Origin: Sphingomonas corticis
GTDB taxonomy: Bacteria > Pseudomonadota > Alphaproteobacteria > Sphingomonadales > Sphingomonadaceae
Direction: 5' to 3'
Assembly (NCBI RefSeq): GCF_012035195.1
Contig: NZ_JAAVJH010000006.1
Span: 1 to 64,000, forward strand
Length of the DNA: 64,000 nt
Each line of letters begins with the position of its first letter. Position 1 is the stretch's first letter. The notes beneath the pieces were generated by a model that did no database searches, was not told the DNA's origin, and saw only the letters and a program-made list of their open reading frames with translations. Positions 24,870 to 33,623 of the stretch are shown piece after piece. The translations under genes were made by a program, and so were the position numbers.

Positions 24870-25301
24870 TCAGTCGTCGCCCACCGTCACCAGCGCGACG
24901 CGGTTGAGGCCGGCGGCGTTCAGCTCGCCCATCACGCGCATCACGCGGCCATAGTCGAGCCCCCGGTCGGCGCGCAGGTACACCTGCGGCACCTCGCCCC
25001 CGCGCCCGGAAGCGGCCAGCGCCGCCAGCCGCGCGGGCAGCGCGTCGGCGGACACTTCCTCCTTGGCGAGGAAGATGCGCCCGGCCTCGTCCAGCGAGAT
25101 CTCGGTCGGCTCCTTGTCCTGGTCCAGCGGCTTGGCGCGGCTGTCGGGCAGGTTCACCGGCACGCCCTGCGTCAGCAGCGGCGCGGTGACCATGAAGATG
25201 ATGAGCAGCACCAGCATGACGTCGACCAGCGGCGTCACGTTGATCTCCGCCATCGGCGCGCGCCGGCCGTGGGAGCGCTGGGAGGGGAGGTTCATCGCCA
25301 T
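24870..25301 (-). CDS. tolR: Tol-Pal system proton-channel subunit TolR (ExbD family)
   Basis: A 143-aa ExbD/TolR protein. A short cytoplasmic N-terminus with M-A-E-I-N-V-T-P-L-V-D-V-M-L-V contains the essential transmembrane Asp; the periplasmic domain follows, ending in V-M-G-E-L-N-A-A-G. It forms the proton-driven motor with TolQ that energises TolA. Two in-frame ATGs (25301 and 25295) are possible. It lies 7 bp after tolQ and 2 bp before tolA. Confidence 0.95.
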   Translation of the reverse strand: MAMNLPSQRSHGRRAPMAEINVTPLVDVMLVLLIIFMVTAPLLTQGVPVNLPDSRAKPLDQDKEPTEISLDEAGRIFLAKEEVSADALPARLAALAASGRGGEVPQVYLRADRGLDYGRVMRVMGELNAAGLNRVALVTVGDD

Positions 25302-25308
25302 CGGCGGA

Positions 25309-26001
25309 TCACCGTTCCGCGTCCAGCTGCCGCGACAGCGTCGCGTGGAAGGCGTCGGCGAAGCGGTTCAGCCGGGCCTCGATGCGGTTGATGGCGTGGC
25401 TGAAGCGGTTGTACGCGATCACCGCGGGGATCGCCGCGAACAGGCCGATGGCGGTGGCGAACAGCGCCTCGGCGATGCCCGGCGCCACGACGGCCAGGCT
25501 GGTGTTCTGCTGGCTGGCGATGCTGGTGAAGCTGCGCATGATCCCCCACACGGTGCCGAACAGGCCGACGAACGGCGCGACCGATCCGATCGTGGCGAGC
25601 ACGTTCAGCCGGTCGGACAGTTCGTCGATCTCCTTCGCCACGGCGGATCCCATCGCCGTCGCCAGCCGCTCGCGCGTGCCCTCGCGGTCGATCGTCGATC
25701 CGTGGGTGGAGCGGCGCCATTCCGCCACCGCGGCGGCCAGCACGCGCGCGCTGGGCAGGTCGGCCTGCCCGTTCGCCTTGTAGAAGGCGTCTATGTCGTC
25801 CGCCTTCCAGAAATCCGCCTCGAACCGCTCGCTCGCCTTGCGGATGCGGCCCACCTTCACGCGGAACATGACGATGATGGCCCAGGTCCAGACGCTGGCG
25901 GCGAGCAGCCCGAGCATCACCGCCTTCACCACCCAGTCGGCCTGGAGGAACAGCGCGATGGGCGACAGCGTCGCGGGATCGGTGGCGAGAACGGGATTCA
26001 A
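25309..26001 (-). CDS. tolQ: Tol-Pal system motor subunit TolQ
   Basis: A 230-aa MotA/TolQ/ExbB proton-channel protein with three transmembrane segments (about 20-42, 130-155 and 170-195) and conserved G-L-F-G-T-V-W-G-I-M and A-P-G-I-A-E-A-L-F-A-T-A-I-G-L. The start is a TTG that overlaps the ybgC stop (TTGA); this gives the family N-terminus N-P-V-L-A-T-D-P. A longer frame upstream would run deep into ybgC. The rare start suggests output is coupled to ybgC translation. Confidence 0.93.
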   Translation of the reverse strand: MNPVLATDPATLSPIALFLQADWVVKAVMLGLLAASVWTWAIIVMFRVKVGRIRKASERFEADFWKADDIDAFYKANGQADLPSARVLAAAVAEWRRSTHGSTIDREGTRERLATAMGSAVAKEIDELSDRLNVLATIGSVAPFVGLFGTVWGIMRSFTSIASQQNTSLAVVAPGIAEALFATAIGLFAAIPAVIAYNRFSHAINRIEARLNRFADAFHATLSRQLDAER

Positions 26002-26465
26002 GGCTGGTCTTCCCCTTCGACGACGAGCTGGCGGTACAGGTCGACCCACGCCGCGGGCTGGCGCCGCGGCCTGCCGTCGGGTCCGACCAGCGCGGCGGTG
26101 ACGCGCGCCGCGGTCAACAAGACCGATGCGCGCCTGACTGACTGATGAATGACGATTTTCGCCGGCGTGACGGCGCGGACCTCGGACGCCACGACCAGCG
26201 CGTCGTCCAGTCGCGCCGCGGCGCGATAGCGGATGGCGAGGTCGACGACCGCATAGGCGCCGCCGCCCGCCTCGAACACGGCGCGCTGGTCGATGCCGGC
26301 GACGCGCAGCATGTCCGATCGCGCCCGCTCCATGAAGCGCAGGTAATTGGCGTGGTAGACCACGCCGGACAGGTCCGTGTCCTCGAAATAGACGCGCAGC
26401 GGAAAGAGGTGGGTCTCGCCGTCGAAGCGTCCGCCCGCGGGCTCGTCTCTCTCGTCCGCCGTCAT
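25998..26465 (-). CDS. ybgC: Tol-Pal-associated acyl-CoA thioesterase YbgC
   Basis: A 155-aa hotdog-fold thioesterase. The catalytic motif Y-F-E-D-T-D-L-S-G-V-V-Y-H-A-N-Y holds the conserved Asp and the N-terminal hotdog helix, followed by R-A-R-S-D-M-L. YbgC hydrolyses acyl-CoA or acyl-ACP thioesters and is commonly the first gene of the tol-pal operon, as here. It starts the run ybgC-tolQ-tolR-tolA-tolB-pal; no cpoB (ybgF) follows pal. Confidence 0.93.
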   Translation of the reverse strand: MTADERDEPAGGRFDGETHLFPLRVYFEDTDLSGVVYHANYLRFMERARSDMLRVAGIDQRAVFEAGGGAYAVVDLAIRYRAAARLDDALVVASEVRAVTPAKIVIHQSVRRASVLLTAARVTAALVGPDGRPRRQPAAWVDLYRQLVVEGEDQP

Positions 26466-26523
26466 CGCGCCGGCTGTTAACCGTTCGTCCGACGCGACGG
26501 AACCCCGCGCGCGCTATCCTGGA

Positions 26524-27012
26524 TCAGTTGTCGCCGGACGGGCAGCCCGAAGCCGGCGTCTCGCCCGCGCCGGCGGGATACCAGCGCGCGACGTTCCGGT
26601 CCTGATCGTAGTAGCAGACCGCGCCGCCCGACCCGTCGCGGCGGATCGCGATCGCCCAATTGTGCGGCCCGCAATTGTGCGGCTCGCAGCCGAAGGACAG
26701 CAGGCGGTCGCCGTCGAGCACGATCGGCGTCGCGGTGACGTCGCGGTCGAGCACGCGCGCGCGGACATCGGCGTCGGGCACGACGCCTGCGACCGTGGCG
26801 CGCACCGCGGGATCGTTGAGGAAAGCGCCCCCCGACACCTCGTCCAGCGGATAACGGCCGATGTATTTTGCCAGCGCGGCGGGGGCCGCGGGGGGCGAGG
26901 GGGAGGGCGTGGCGACCGGCGTCGCCGCGGTCGTCTCTTTGCGTGGTTCCGGCGCGCGGTCGCACGCGGCGAGCGCAGCGACGGCGGCGAGGGGGAAAAG
27001 AGAACGCGTCAT
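26524..27012 (-). CDS. Putative Ivy-like lysozyme inhibitor lipoprotein
   Basis: A 162-aa protein with a lipobox L-A-A-C (Cys17), a Pro/Ser/Ala linker, and a C-terminal domain of about 110 residues. The motif G-C-E-P-H-N-C-G-P-H-N-W closely matches the C-K-P-H-D-C loop that inserts into the lysozyme active site in the Ivy family; the preceding F-L-N-D-P-A-V-R-A-T-V layout also fits. I therefore propose an inhibitor of C-type lysozyme anchored in the envelope. It is a remote similarity judged by eye. It sits 58 bp before the tol-pal operon start on the same strand but probably has its own promoter or reads from the GntR gene upstream. Confidence 0.65.
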   Translation of the reverse strand: MTRSLFPLAAVAALAACDRAPEPRKETTAATPVATPSPSPPAAPAALAKYIGRYPLDEVSGGAFLNDPAVRATVAGVVPDADVRARVLDRDVTATPIVLDGDRLLSFGCEPHNCGPHNWAIAIRRDGSGGAVCYYDQDRNVARWYPAGAGETPASGCPSGDN

Positions 27013-27043
27013 CGTCGCTTCAACGCCGCCGGGCACCGGCGGT

Positions 27044-27400
27044 TCAGGCGTGCTCGTTCTCGATCAGCGTCGCCATGTCGAGGCCGAGCAGGTCGATGCG
27101 CGCGCGGATGCGGGGCCACTGGTGCGCGACGAAGTCCGCCCGCTCCGCCTCGCGCAGCCGCTCCGCCGCACCCGCCAGCACGAACATGCCGACGCCGCGG
27201 CGCACCTCGACATAACCGTCTTCCTGAAAGCTCTGGTACGCCTTGGCGACGGTCAGCGGATTGGCGCCGTGTTCCGCCGCCAGCGCGCGGACCGAGGGGA
27301 GCTGGTCCCCCGCGGCATAGTCCCCGCGCAGGATGCCCGCCGCGATCGTGCCGCGCAGGCGGAGGTAGACGGGACTGTCGTCGCTGCTGAGCGCTGCCAT
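27044..27400 (-). CDS. GntR-family (YtrA-like) transcriptional regulator
   Basis: A 118-aa short GntR protein: winged helix with I-A-A-G-I-L-R-G-D-Y-A-A-G-D-Q-L-P-S-V-R-A-L-A and N-P-L-T-V-A-K-A-Y-Q, then a small C-terminal helical part without a ligand domain. This layout is YtrA-type; such regulators usually precede ABC transporter genes, which are absent here. Downstream, 31 bp away, is the Ivy-like lipoprotein gene, a possible target. Confidence 0.88.
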   Translation of the reverse strand: MAALSSDDSPVYLRLRGTIAAGILRGDYAAGDQLPSVRALAAEHGANPLTVAKAYQSFQEDGYVEVRRGVGMFVLAGAAERLREAERADFVAHQWPRIRARIDLLGLDMATLIENEHA

Positions 27401-27438
27401 GGTGCCTTAGTACACCAACTGGCTTTCGTGTCGAGTCC

Positions 27439-28017
27439 TCACCCCTCCCACGTGGAGACCAGTCGCGCCGGATCGGGGCGTGGCCGTTCCTCCAGCGCGC
27501 GTGCGGGAGTGCCGATGAAGACGAAGCCCGCGATCCGCTCCGGCGCCGCGCCGAAGGCGTCGCGCACGCGGTCTGAAAAGGCGGGCCAGCCGGTCAGCCA
27601 GCCCGCGGCGAACCCCATCGCGTGCGCGGCATGGACGAGGTTCATCGTCGCCGCGCCCGCGGACAGCTCCTGCTCCCACAACGGGATATGGCTTTCCGTC
27701 CGCGGCGAGGAGAGCGCGACGATCAGTGCCGGGGCCTGCCGCGCGAACTGCTCCATCGCGTCCAGCTCCGCCCGCTTCGCCTCGGGCCGTTCCTCGCGAT
27801 AGGCGGCGACCAGCAGCGCGGCGAGCGCGTCGCGGCGGTCGTTGGGCACGATCACGAAGCGCCACGGCGCCAGCTTGCCGTGGTCGGGCGTGCGGCCGGC
27901 CAGCAGCGCGATCTCGCGCAGCTGCTCCGGCGAGGGGCCGGGCGCGGCCAGGTCCCGCGGCTTGCCCGATCGCCGGGTGGAAAGGTGCGCTAGGGGAGAG
28001 GAGAGGTCGTTGAACAT
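27439..28017 (-). CDS. Nitroreductase-family protein (YdjA-like)
   Basis: A 192-aa FMN-dependent nitroreductase-fold protein. R-R-S-G-K near the N-terminus and T-P-D-H-G-K-L-A-P-W-R-F (P-D-H-G-K-L-x-P-W type) are typical of the YdjA group; A-A-T-M-N-L-V-H-A-A and G-F-V-F-I-G-T-P complete the fold. In-frame ATGs at 28029 and 28047 are alternative starts. Likely a flavin-dependent reductase of nitro compounds or quinones; physiological substrate unknown. Confidence 0.85.
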   Translation of the reverse strand: MFNDLSSPLAHLSTRRSGKPRDLAAPGPSPEQLREIALLAGRTPDHGKLAPWRFVIVPNDRRDALAALLVAAYREERPEAKRAELDAMEQFARQAPALIVALSSPRTESHIPLWEQELSAGAATMNLVHAAHAMGFAAGWLTGWPAFSDRVRDAFGAAPERIAGFVFIGTPARALEERPRPDPARLVSTWEG

Positions 28018-28148
28018 GGGCGCGGCCATAGCCGATCCCGGACGCACCGGGGAGGATTTACACGCGCCCCTTTCCCGCTAGTCTCACGCGCAACCAACGC
28101 GCCGCGCGTGCAGAACGGCGCCGTGCACACCCAGGGAGCGTCTCTTAC

Positions 28149-29945
28149 ATGGTGGAAACCCCGACCGCGGATACCCCGCGCGAGCCGGACATCAGCCACG
28201 TCAATCCGGCAGCCGAGGCCACCTGGTTCGGCCACCCGCGCCAGCTCGCGCGGCTGTTCACGACGGAGATGTGGGAGCGGTTCGGCTTCTACGGGATGCG
28301 GGCGCTCCTCACGCTCTACCTGACGAAGCATTTCCTGTTCGGCGATCGCGCGGCGACGGGCCTGTACGGCGGCTTCACCGCGCTCGTCTATCTGACGCCG
28401 CTGATCGGCGGCTATCTGGCGGACCAGTACCTCGGGTCCAAGCGTGCGGTGAAGTTCGGCGCGATCCTGATGGCGCTCGGCTATTTCACGCTCTGCTTCG
28501 GCGGCGAGACCTCGCGCCCCTATGCGCTGGTCGACGGCCAGCGCTACGAGGTGGCGATCGACACGCGGGAAGGCGTGGAGACGCGCTACGTCGTCGACGG
28601 CGCGCAGCGGCTGGCGATCAAGGGCAACGAGGACGGCACCGTCTCGCTCCTCGATCCCGCGGGCGCGACCGCGCGCACGGTGGCGGCCGGCGCGTTCCAG
28701 TCGGAGGCGGACCGCAGCCCGTTCTTCGTCACGTTGATGCTGCTGGCACTGTGCATGGTCTCCGTGGGCAACGGCTTCTTCAAGCCGAACATCTCGACCA
28801 TGGTGGGCGATCTGTACCGCCCCGGCGACCGGCGGCGCGACACCGGCTTCACCATCTTCTACATGGGCATCAACCTCGGCTCGCTCGGCTCGCAACTGCT
28901 GTGCCCGCTGCTGGCGACGACGATCGGCTGGTGGGCGGGCTTCGGCCTCGCCGCGCTGGGGATGCTGTTCAGCTGGTTCCTGATCCAGTTCGACGGCGGA
29001 AGGCTCAACGGATATGGCGAGCCGCCGTTGACGGAGGGGGGCAAGGACCGCGCGCTCGGCATCTACGCCGCCGCGCTGATCGGCGTGCCGATCTTCTACC
29101 TGCTGTTCACCAACCTGATGAACGCTCCCGCCCCGGTGGAGGGCGCGGGGATCGTGGGCTATGTCCTGGCGCTGCCGCTGATGGGCAAGCTGCTGTTCGG
29201 CACGTTCCTCGTCGCCGTTCCCGGCATCCTGATCTGGTCGGCGGCGAAGGGCAGCCGCACCGAGTTCCAGATGATGGTCGCCGCGATGATCCTGATCGTC
29301 TTCAACGTCGTCTTCTGGACGCTGTTCGAGCAGGCGGGCTCCAGCCTGACGCTGTTCGCCGACCGCAACACCGACCTCAGCATCTTCGGCCTGTTCTCGA
29401 TCTCCGCGGGGCAGACGCAGTTCTTCAACGCCTTCTTCATCGTCGTCTTCGCGCCGATCATGGCGGCGATGTGGACGAAGCTGGCCGCGGCGGGGAAGGA
29501 GCCGTCGATCCCGGTGAAGTTCGGCCTCGCGCTGATCGGCGTCGGTGCGGGCTTTCTGTTCCTCGTGTGGGGCGGGCAGTTCGCGGGCAGCGACTTCAAG
29601 GTGGCGATCTGGTGGCTCGCCGGCCTCTACCTGATCCACTCGGTGGCGGAGCTGTGCATCTCCCCGGTGGGTCTGTCGATGATCACCAAGCTGTCGATCG
29701 CGCGCATCGTCGGGCTGATGATGGGCGTTTGGTTCCTCTCCATTTCCGTCGCGCAATACGTCGCGGGCATCGTCGCGCAGGTGGCGAGCGTGGAGACGGT
29801 GGGCGGGCAGGTGACCAATCTGAAGGTCAGCCTCGACACGTACAACCAGGTGTTCTGGACGATCGGCCTCGCCGCCGCCGCGATCGGCCTCGTGCTGCTC
29901 GCGCTGTCGCCGCTGATTCGCAAGTGGATGCACGGGGTGCAATAG
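28149..29945 (+). CDS. POT-family proton-dependent peptide transporter
   Basis: A 598-aa major-facilitator protein of the proton-coupled oligopeptide family (PTR2). The POT signature E-M-W-E-R-F-G-F-Y-G-M-R is at about residues 39-50, and G-F-T-I-F-Y-M-G-I-N-L-G-S and F-W-T-L-F-E-Q are conserved later blocks. About 80 residues (roughly 120-195) after the third transmembrane helix form a polar, repeat-like insertion that is absent from standard 450-500 aa members. Imports di- and tripeptides. NnrU follows 16 bp downstream. Confidence 0.92.
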   Translation: MVETPTADTPREPDISHVNPAAEATWFGHPRQLARLFTTEMWERFGFYGMRALLTLYLTKHFLFGDRAATGLYGGFTALVYLTPLIGGYLADQYLGSKRAVKFGAILMALGYFTLCFGGETSRPYALVDGQRYEVAIDTREGVETRYVVDGAQRLAIKGNEDGTVSLLDPAGATARTVAAGAFQSEADRSPFFVTLMLLALCMVSVGNGFFKPNISTMVGDLYRPGDRRRDTGFTIFYMGINLGSLGSQLLCPLLATTIGWWAGFGLAALGMLFSWFLIQFDGGRLNGYGEPPLTEGGKDRALGIYAAALIGVPIFYLLFTNLMNAPAPVEGAGIVGYVLALPLMGKLLFGTFLVAVPGILIWSAAKGSRTEFQMMVAAMILIVFNVVFWTLFEQAGSSLTLFADRNTDLSIFGLFSISAGQTQFFNAFFIVVFAPIMAAMWTKLAAAGKEPSIPVKFGLALIGVGAGFLFLVWGGQFAGSDFKVAIWWLAGLYLIHSVAELCISPVGLSMITKLSIARIVGLMMGVWFLSISVAQYVAGIVAQVASVETVGGQVTNLKVSLDTYNQVFWTIGLAAAAIGLVLLALSPLIRKWMHGVQ

Positions 29946-29961
29946 CCGGGAGGGGAGACGC

Positions 29962-30648
29962 ATGGAGGAAGTGACGGCGGCCGCGGCCGCGTTCGTGGGA
30001 ACGCATTTCCTCCTGTCGCACCCGCTGCGCGCGCCGCTGGTCGCGCGCACCGGAGAGCGTGGTTTCCTCCTCCTCTACTCGCTGGTCGCCTTCGCCACGC
30101 TGGGGTGGCTGATCTTCGCCTATCGCGCCGCGCCGGCCTCGCCGCCGCTGTGGCCCGTCGGCGACGGGCTGTGGCTGGGGGCGACGGTGCTGATGCTGGT
30201 CGCCAGCATCCTGTTCATGGGCTCGCTGATCCGCAACCCGGCGCTGCCCGATCCCGGCGGCGCGGCGCGGCCGGTGCCGACGCCCGCGGGCGTGCTGGCG
30301 ATCACGCGGCACCCGATGCTGTGGTCGTTCGCGCTGTGGGGCGTCGCGCACATCCTCGTCTTTCCCGATCCGAGCAACGTCGTCCTGTGCGGCGCGATCG
30401 TTCTGCTGGCGCTGGTCGGCGCGCACCTGCAGGACCGCAAGAAGCGCGCGCTCCAGCCCGATTTCTGGCCCGAGTGGCAGCGGCGGACCAGCTACGTCCC
30501 CTTCGCCGCCATCGCCTCCGGACGCGCGCGGCCGGGCCGCATCGGCGCGCACGCGCTGGGCGGCGGCATCGTCGTGTGGCTGGTCGCGACCTGGGCGCAC
30601 CTGCCGCTGGTCGGGTGGGACGCGGGCATCTGGCGCTGGGTGAGCTAA
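29962..30648 (+). CDS. NnrU-family membrane protein
   Basis: A 228-aa integral membrane protein preceded by a good GGGAGGGGAG ribosome site. It has about six transmembrane segments and the NnrU motifs T-H-F-L-L-S-H-P-L-R near the N-terminus and I-T-R-H-P-M-L-W-S-F-A-L-W-G in the middle, resembling the isoprenylcysteine methyltransferase-like fold. NnrU was named from nitric-oxide metabolism clusters, but no denitrification genes are here. It may be cotranscribed with the peptide transporter. Confidence 0.85.
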   Translation: MEEVTAAAAAFVGTHFLLSHPLRAPLVARTGERGFLLLYSLVAFATLGWLIFAYRAAPASPPLWPVGDGLWLGATVLMLVASILFMGSLIRNPALPDPGGAARPVPTPAGVLAITRHPMLWSFALWGVAHILVFPDPSNVVLCGAIVLLALVGAHLQDRKKRALQPDFWPEWQRRTSYVPFAAIASGRARPGRIGAHALGGGIVVWLVATWAHLPLVGWDAGIWRWVS

Positions 30649-30732
30649 CAGAAGTTACGTCGGCACTGGCGACATCAATCGAAACACGACAAGAGCGACC
30701 GCATCGGTCATGATGCGGAAGGCGGGAGAGCG

Positions 30733-31890
30733 ATGGCGACGGAGATCGCGGCAAAGGTGGAGGCGTTCGTGCGCGAGGTGGTCGCTCCCTACGAGCGCGA
30801 CCCGCGCTGCGGCGCGCACGGGCCATCGGACGCGCTGGTCGCCGAAATGCGCGACAAGGCGCGCGCCGCCGGCGTCCTGACGCCGCACATCCTCGCCGAC
30901 GGCACGCACCTGCACCACCGCGACGTCGCGATCGTGCTGCGCGCGGCCGGCCTGTCGCCGCTCGGCCCCGTGGCGGTGAACGTCGCCGCGCCGGACGAAG
31001 GCAACATGTACCTCCTCGGCAAGCGCGCCACCTCGGAGCAGAAGGCCCGCTTCCTCGACCCGCTGATCGCGGGCGAGGCGCGCTCCGCCTTTTTCATGAC
31101 CGAGCCGGCGGAGGAGGGCGGCGCGGGCAGCGACCCGTCGATGATGAAGACGACCGCGCGCCGCGACGGCAACCATTGGGTGGTCGACGGGCGCAAGGCG
31201 TTCATCACCGGGGCGGAGGGCGCCAGGGTGGGCATCGTGATGGCGAGGGCCGACGAGGGCGCGACGATGTTCCTCGTCGACCTTCCCGATCCGGCGATCC
31301 GCATCGAACGCGTGCTCGATACGATCGACAGCTCCATGCCCGGCGGGCACGCCGTGGTCGCGATCGAGAACCTGCGCATTCCCGCCGACCAGATGCTGGG
31401 CAACCCGGGCGAGGGCTTCCAGCTGGCGCAGGTCCGCCTCGCGCCGGCGCGACTGACGCACTGCATGCGCTGGCTCGGTGCCTGCACCCGCGCGCACGAG
31501 ATCGCGACCAACTACGCCAACCGCCGCCGTGCCTTCGGGAAAGCCCTGATCGACCATGAGGGCGTCGGCTTCATGCTGGCGGAGAATCTGATCGACCTGA
31601 AGCAGGCCGAGCTGATGATCGACTGGTGCGCCGGGGTGCTGGACGCCGGCGAGCTGGGCACGGCGGAGAGCAGCATGGCGAAGGTCGCGGTCAGCGAGGC
31701 GCTGATGCGCATCGCCGATCGCTGCGTTCAGGTGATGGGGGGCACCGGCGTGACCGGCGACACGATCGTCGAGCAGGTGTTCAGAGAGGTGCGCGCCTTC
31801 CGCATCTACGACGGGCCGACCGAGGTGCACAAATGGAGCCTGGCCAAGAAGGTGAAGCGCGACTGGAAGGCGGCGCAGGAGAAACACTGA
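30733..31890 (+). CDS. Acyl-CoA dehydrogenase family protein
   Basis: A 385-aa FAD flavoprotein. Conserved blocks: F-F-M-T-E-P-A-E-E-G-G-A-G-S-D-P, W-V-V-D-G-R-K-A-F-I-T-G-A, V-M-G-G-T-G-V-T-G-D-T-I-V-E and the C-terminal R-I-Y-D-G-P-T-E-V-H-K-W. The last block fits the ACAD10/11-like group rather than short-chain dehydrogenases. It would introduce a double bond into an acyl-CoA. It lies upstream of an acyl-CoA ligase on the same strand, separated by a repeat element, suggesting linked fatty-acid use. Confidence 0.92.
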   Translation: MATEIAAKVEAFVREVVAPYERDPRCGAHGPSDALVAEMRDKARAAGVLTPHILADGTHLHHRDVAIVLRAAGLSPLGPVAVNVAAPDEGNMYLLGKRATSEQKARFLDPLIAGEARSAFFMTEPAEEGGAGSDPSMMKTTARRDGNHWVVDGRKAFITGAEGARVGIVMARADEGATMFLVDLPDPAIRIERVLDTIDSSMPGGHAVVAIENLRIPADQMLGNPGEGFQLAQVRLAPARLTHCMRWLGACTRAHEIATNYANRRRAFGKALIDHEGVGFMLAENLIDLKQAELMIDWCAGVLDAGELGTAESSMAKVAVSEALMRIADRCVQVMGGTGVTGDTIVEQVFREVRAFRIYDGPTEVHKWSLAKKVKRDWKAAQEKH

Positions 31891-31891
31891 T

Positions 31892-31992
31892 CCGTTCGTG
31901 CCGAGGAGGGGCTGAGCAAAGTCAAAGACCCGTCTCGAAGCATCCTTCGGAACGCCGCTTCGGCAGGCTCAGCGGGTCTTCAGGACGGACGG
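31892..31992. repeat. Degenerate interspersed palindromic repeat
   Basis: Begins CCGTTCGTGC just after the acyl-CoA dehydrogenase stop, includes GAGCAAAGTCAAAG and an inverted GCAGGCTCAGCGGG, and ends GGACGG. It is a diverged relative of the elements at 10269-10393 and 57094-57163. It fills most of the gap before the ligase gene, whose ribosome site follows immediately. Confidence 0.55.
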
Positions 31993-32012
31993 AATTTGGG
32001 AGAGGTGAGAAC

Positions 32013-33623
32013 GTGCTGGGATTGATGCAGGACGGGCAGCTGACGGTCGACAAGATCCTGGACCACGCCGCGCAATGGCACGGCGACCGGGAGATCGTCA
32101 GCCGGGAAGCGGACGGATCGGTGACGCGCAGCGACTATGCCGCGCTGCATCGCACCGCCAAGCAGGTGTCGAACGCGCTGGCGGCGGCGGGGATCAGGCC
32201 GGGCGACCGCGTCGCGACGATGGGCTGGAACGGCTTTCGCCACCTCGCCGCCTGGTACGGCACGGCGAACATGGGCGCGGTGCTCCACACGCTGAACCCG
32301 CGGCTCTTTCCGGAACAGATCGCCTATATCGCGAACCACGCCGGCGACCGCATCCTCCTCGCCGATCCGGCCTGCGCGCCGCTGGTGCCCGCGCTGCTGA
32401 AGGCCGCGCCGACGATCGAGCGCGTGGTCTATCTCGCCGCCGAGGCGCCCGAGGGCGGCACCGCCTTCGACGCCTGGATCGCCGGCCAGCCGACCGAATA
32501 CGCCTGGGGCGGCTTTGACGAGCGCGAGGCGTGCGGTCTGTGCTACACCAGCGGCACGACGGGCAATCCCAAGGGCGTGCTCTACTCGCACCGCTCGAAC
32601 TTCATCCACACGTTGATGACGTTGCAGGCCGATGCGCTGGCGCTTTCGCAGCGCGACACGGTGCTGCTGATCGTGCCGATGTACCACGCCAATGCCTGGG
32701 GGGTCGTCTATTCCGCGCCGGCGGTCGGCGCGAAGATGGTGCTGCCGGGGCAGAAGATGGACGGCGCCTCGATCTTCCAGCAGATCGAGGAGGAGGGCGT
32801 CACCTTCTCCGCCGCGGTGCCGACGGTGTGGCAGGGGCTGCTCCAGCACCTGAACGCCACGGGCGAGCGCTTCTCGACGCTGAAGCGCGTGGTGATCGGC
32901 GGGTCGGCGGTGCCCGAATCGCTGATCCGCGGGTTCCAGGACGGGCACGGCGTGGAGGTGATCCAGGGCTGGGGCATGACGGAGACGTCGCCGCTGGCCA
33001 CGCTCTCCTCCCCCACCGCCGAGGTGAACGCGCAATCGCCCGACGAGCAGGTGCGCCGCCGCGCCATGCAGGGACGGCCGGTGTGCGGCATCGAACTGAA
33101 GCTGACCGACGACGACGGCAACCGCCTGCCCCACGACGGCAGGAGCGCGGGGCGGCTGAAGATCAAGGGGCCGACGATCACCTCGGGCTATTTCGGCGGC
33201 GAGGGCGGCGACGTGCTGGACGAGGAAGGGTTTTTCGACACCGGCGACGTCTCGACGATCGACGCGTCCGGCTACATGCAGATCACCGACCGCGCGAAGG
33301 ACATCGTGAAGTCGGGCGGCGAGTGGATCAGCTCGATCGAGATCGAGAACATCGCCACCGGTCATCCCGCCGTCGCCATCGCCGCGGTCATCGGCGTCGC
33401 GCATCCGAAATGGGACGAGCGGCCGATCCTGCTGGTGCAGCAGGCGCCGGGGCAGGCATGTTGCCGCGACGACATGCTCGCCTATCTCGACGGGAAGATC
33501 GCGAAATGGTGGATGCCCGACGACGTGGTGATCGTCGAGACGATCCCGCTCGGCGCGACGGGCAAGATCGACAAGAAGCTGATCCGCCAGCAGATGGCGA
33601 ACTATCGGCTGCCGGGGGCGTAG
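32013..33623 (+). CDS. Long-chain fatty acid-CoA ligase (AMP-forming)
   Basis: A 536-aa adenylate-forming ligase. The phosphate-binding loop Y-T-S-G-T-T-G-N-P-K-G-V is at about 181-192, and later motifs include G-W-G-M-T-E-T-S-P, F-F-D-T-G-D-V and D-R-A-K-D-I-V-K-S-G-G-E-W-I-S-S. The catalytic Lys lies near the C-terminus in A-T-G-K-I-D-K. The GTG start at 32013 has GGGAGAG about 10 nt upstream and gives the family N-terminus L-G-L-M-Q-D; the frame continues upstream through the repeat and into the dehydrogenase gene and is rejected. Activates medium/long-chain or aromatic acids. Confidence 0.92.
   Translation: MLGLMQDGQLTVDKILDHAAQWHGDREIVSREADGSVTRSDYAALHRTAKQVSNALAAAGIRPGDRVATMGWNGFRHLAAWYGTANMGAVLHTLNPRLFPEQIAYIANHAGDRILLADPACAPLVPALLKAAPTIERVVYLAAEAPEGGTAFDAWIAGQPTEYAWGGFDEREACGLCYTSGTTGNPKGVLYSHRSNFIHTLMTLQADALALSQRDTVLLIVPMYHANAWGVVYSAPAVGAKMVLPGQKMDGASIFQQIEEEGVTFSAAVPTVWQGLLQHLNATGERFSTLKRVVIGGSAVPESLIRGFQDGHGVEVIQGWGMTETSPLATLSSPTAEVNAQSPDEQVRRRAMQGRPVCGIELKLTDDDGNRLPHDGRSAGRLKIKGPTITSGYFGGEGGDVLDEEGFFDTGDVSTIDASGYMQITDRAKDIVKSGGEWISSIEIENIATGHPAVAIAAVIGVAHPKWDERPILLVQQAPGQACCRDDMLAYLDGKIAKWWMPDDVVIVETIPLGATGKIDKKLIRQQMANYRLPGA

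Noticed and set aside
26477-28013. Several long frames overlapping the GntR and nitroreductase genes on the plus strand
   Set aside because: They are Arg/Ala-rich shadows without start sites or motifs, and the minus-strand genes are recognisable families.
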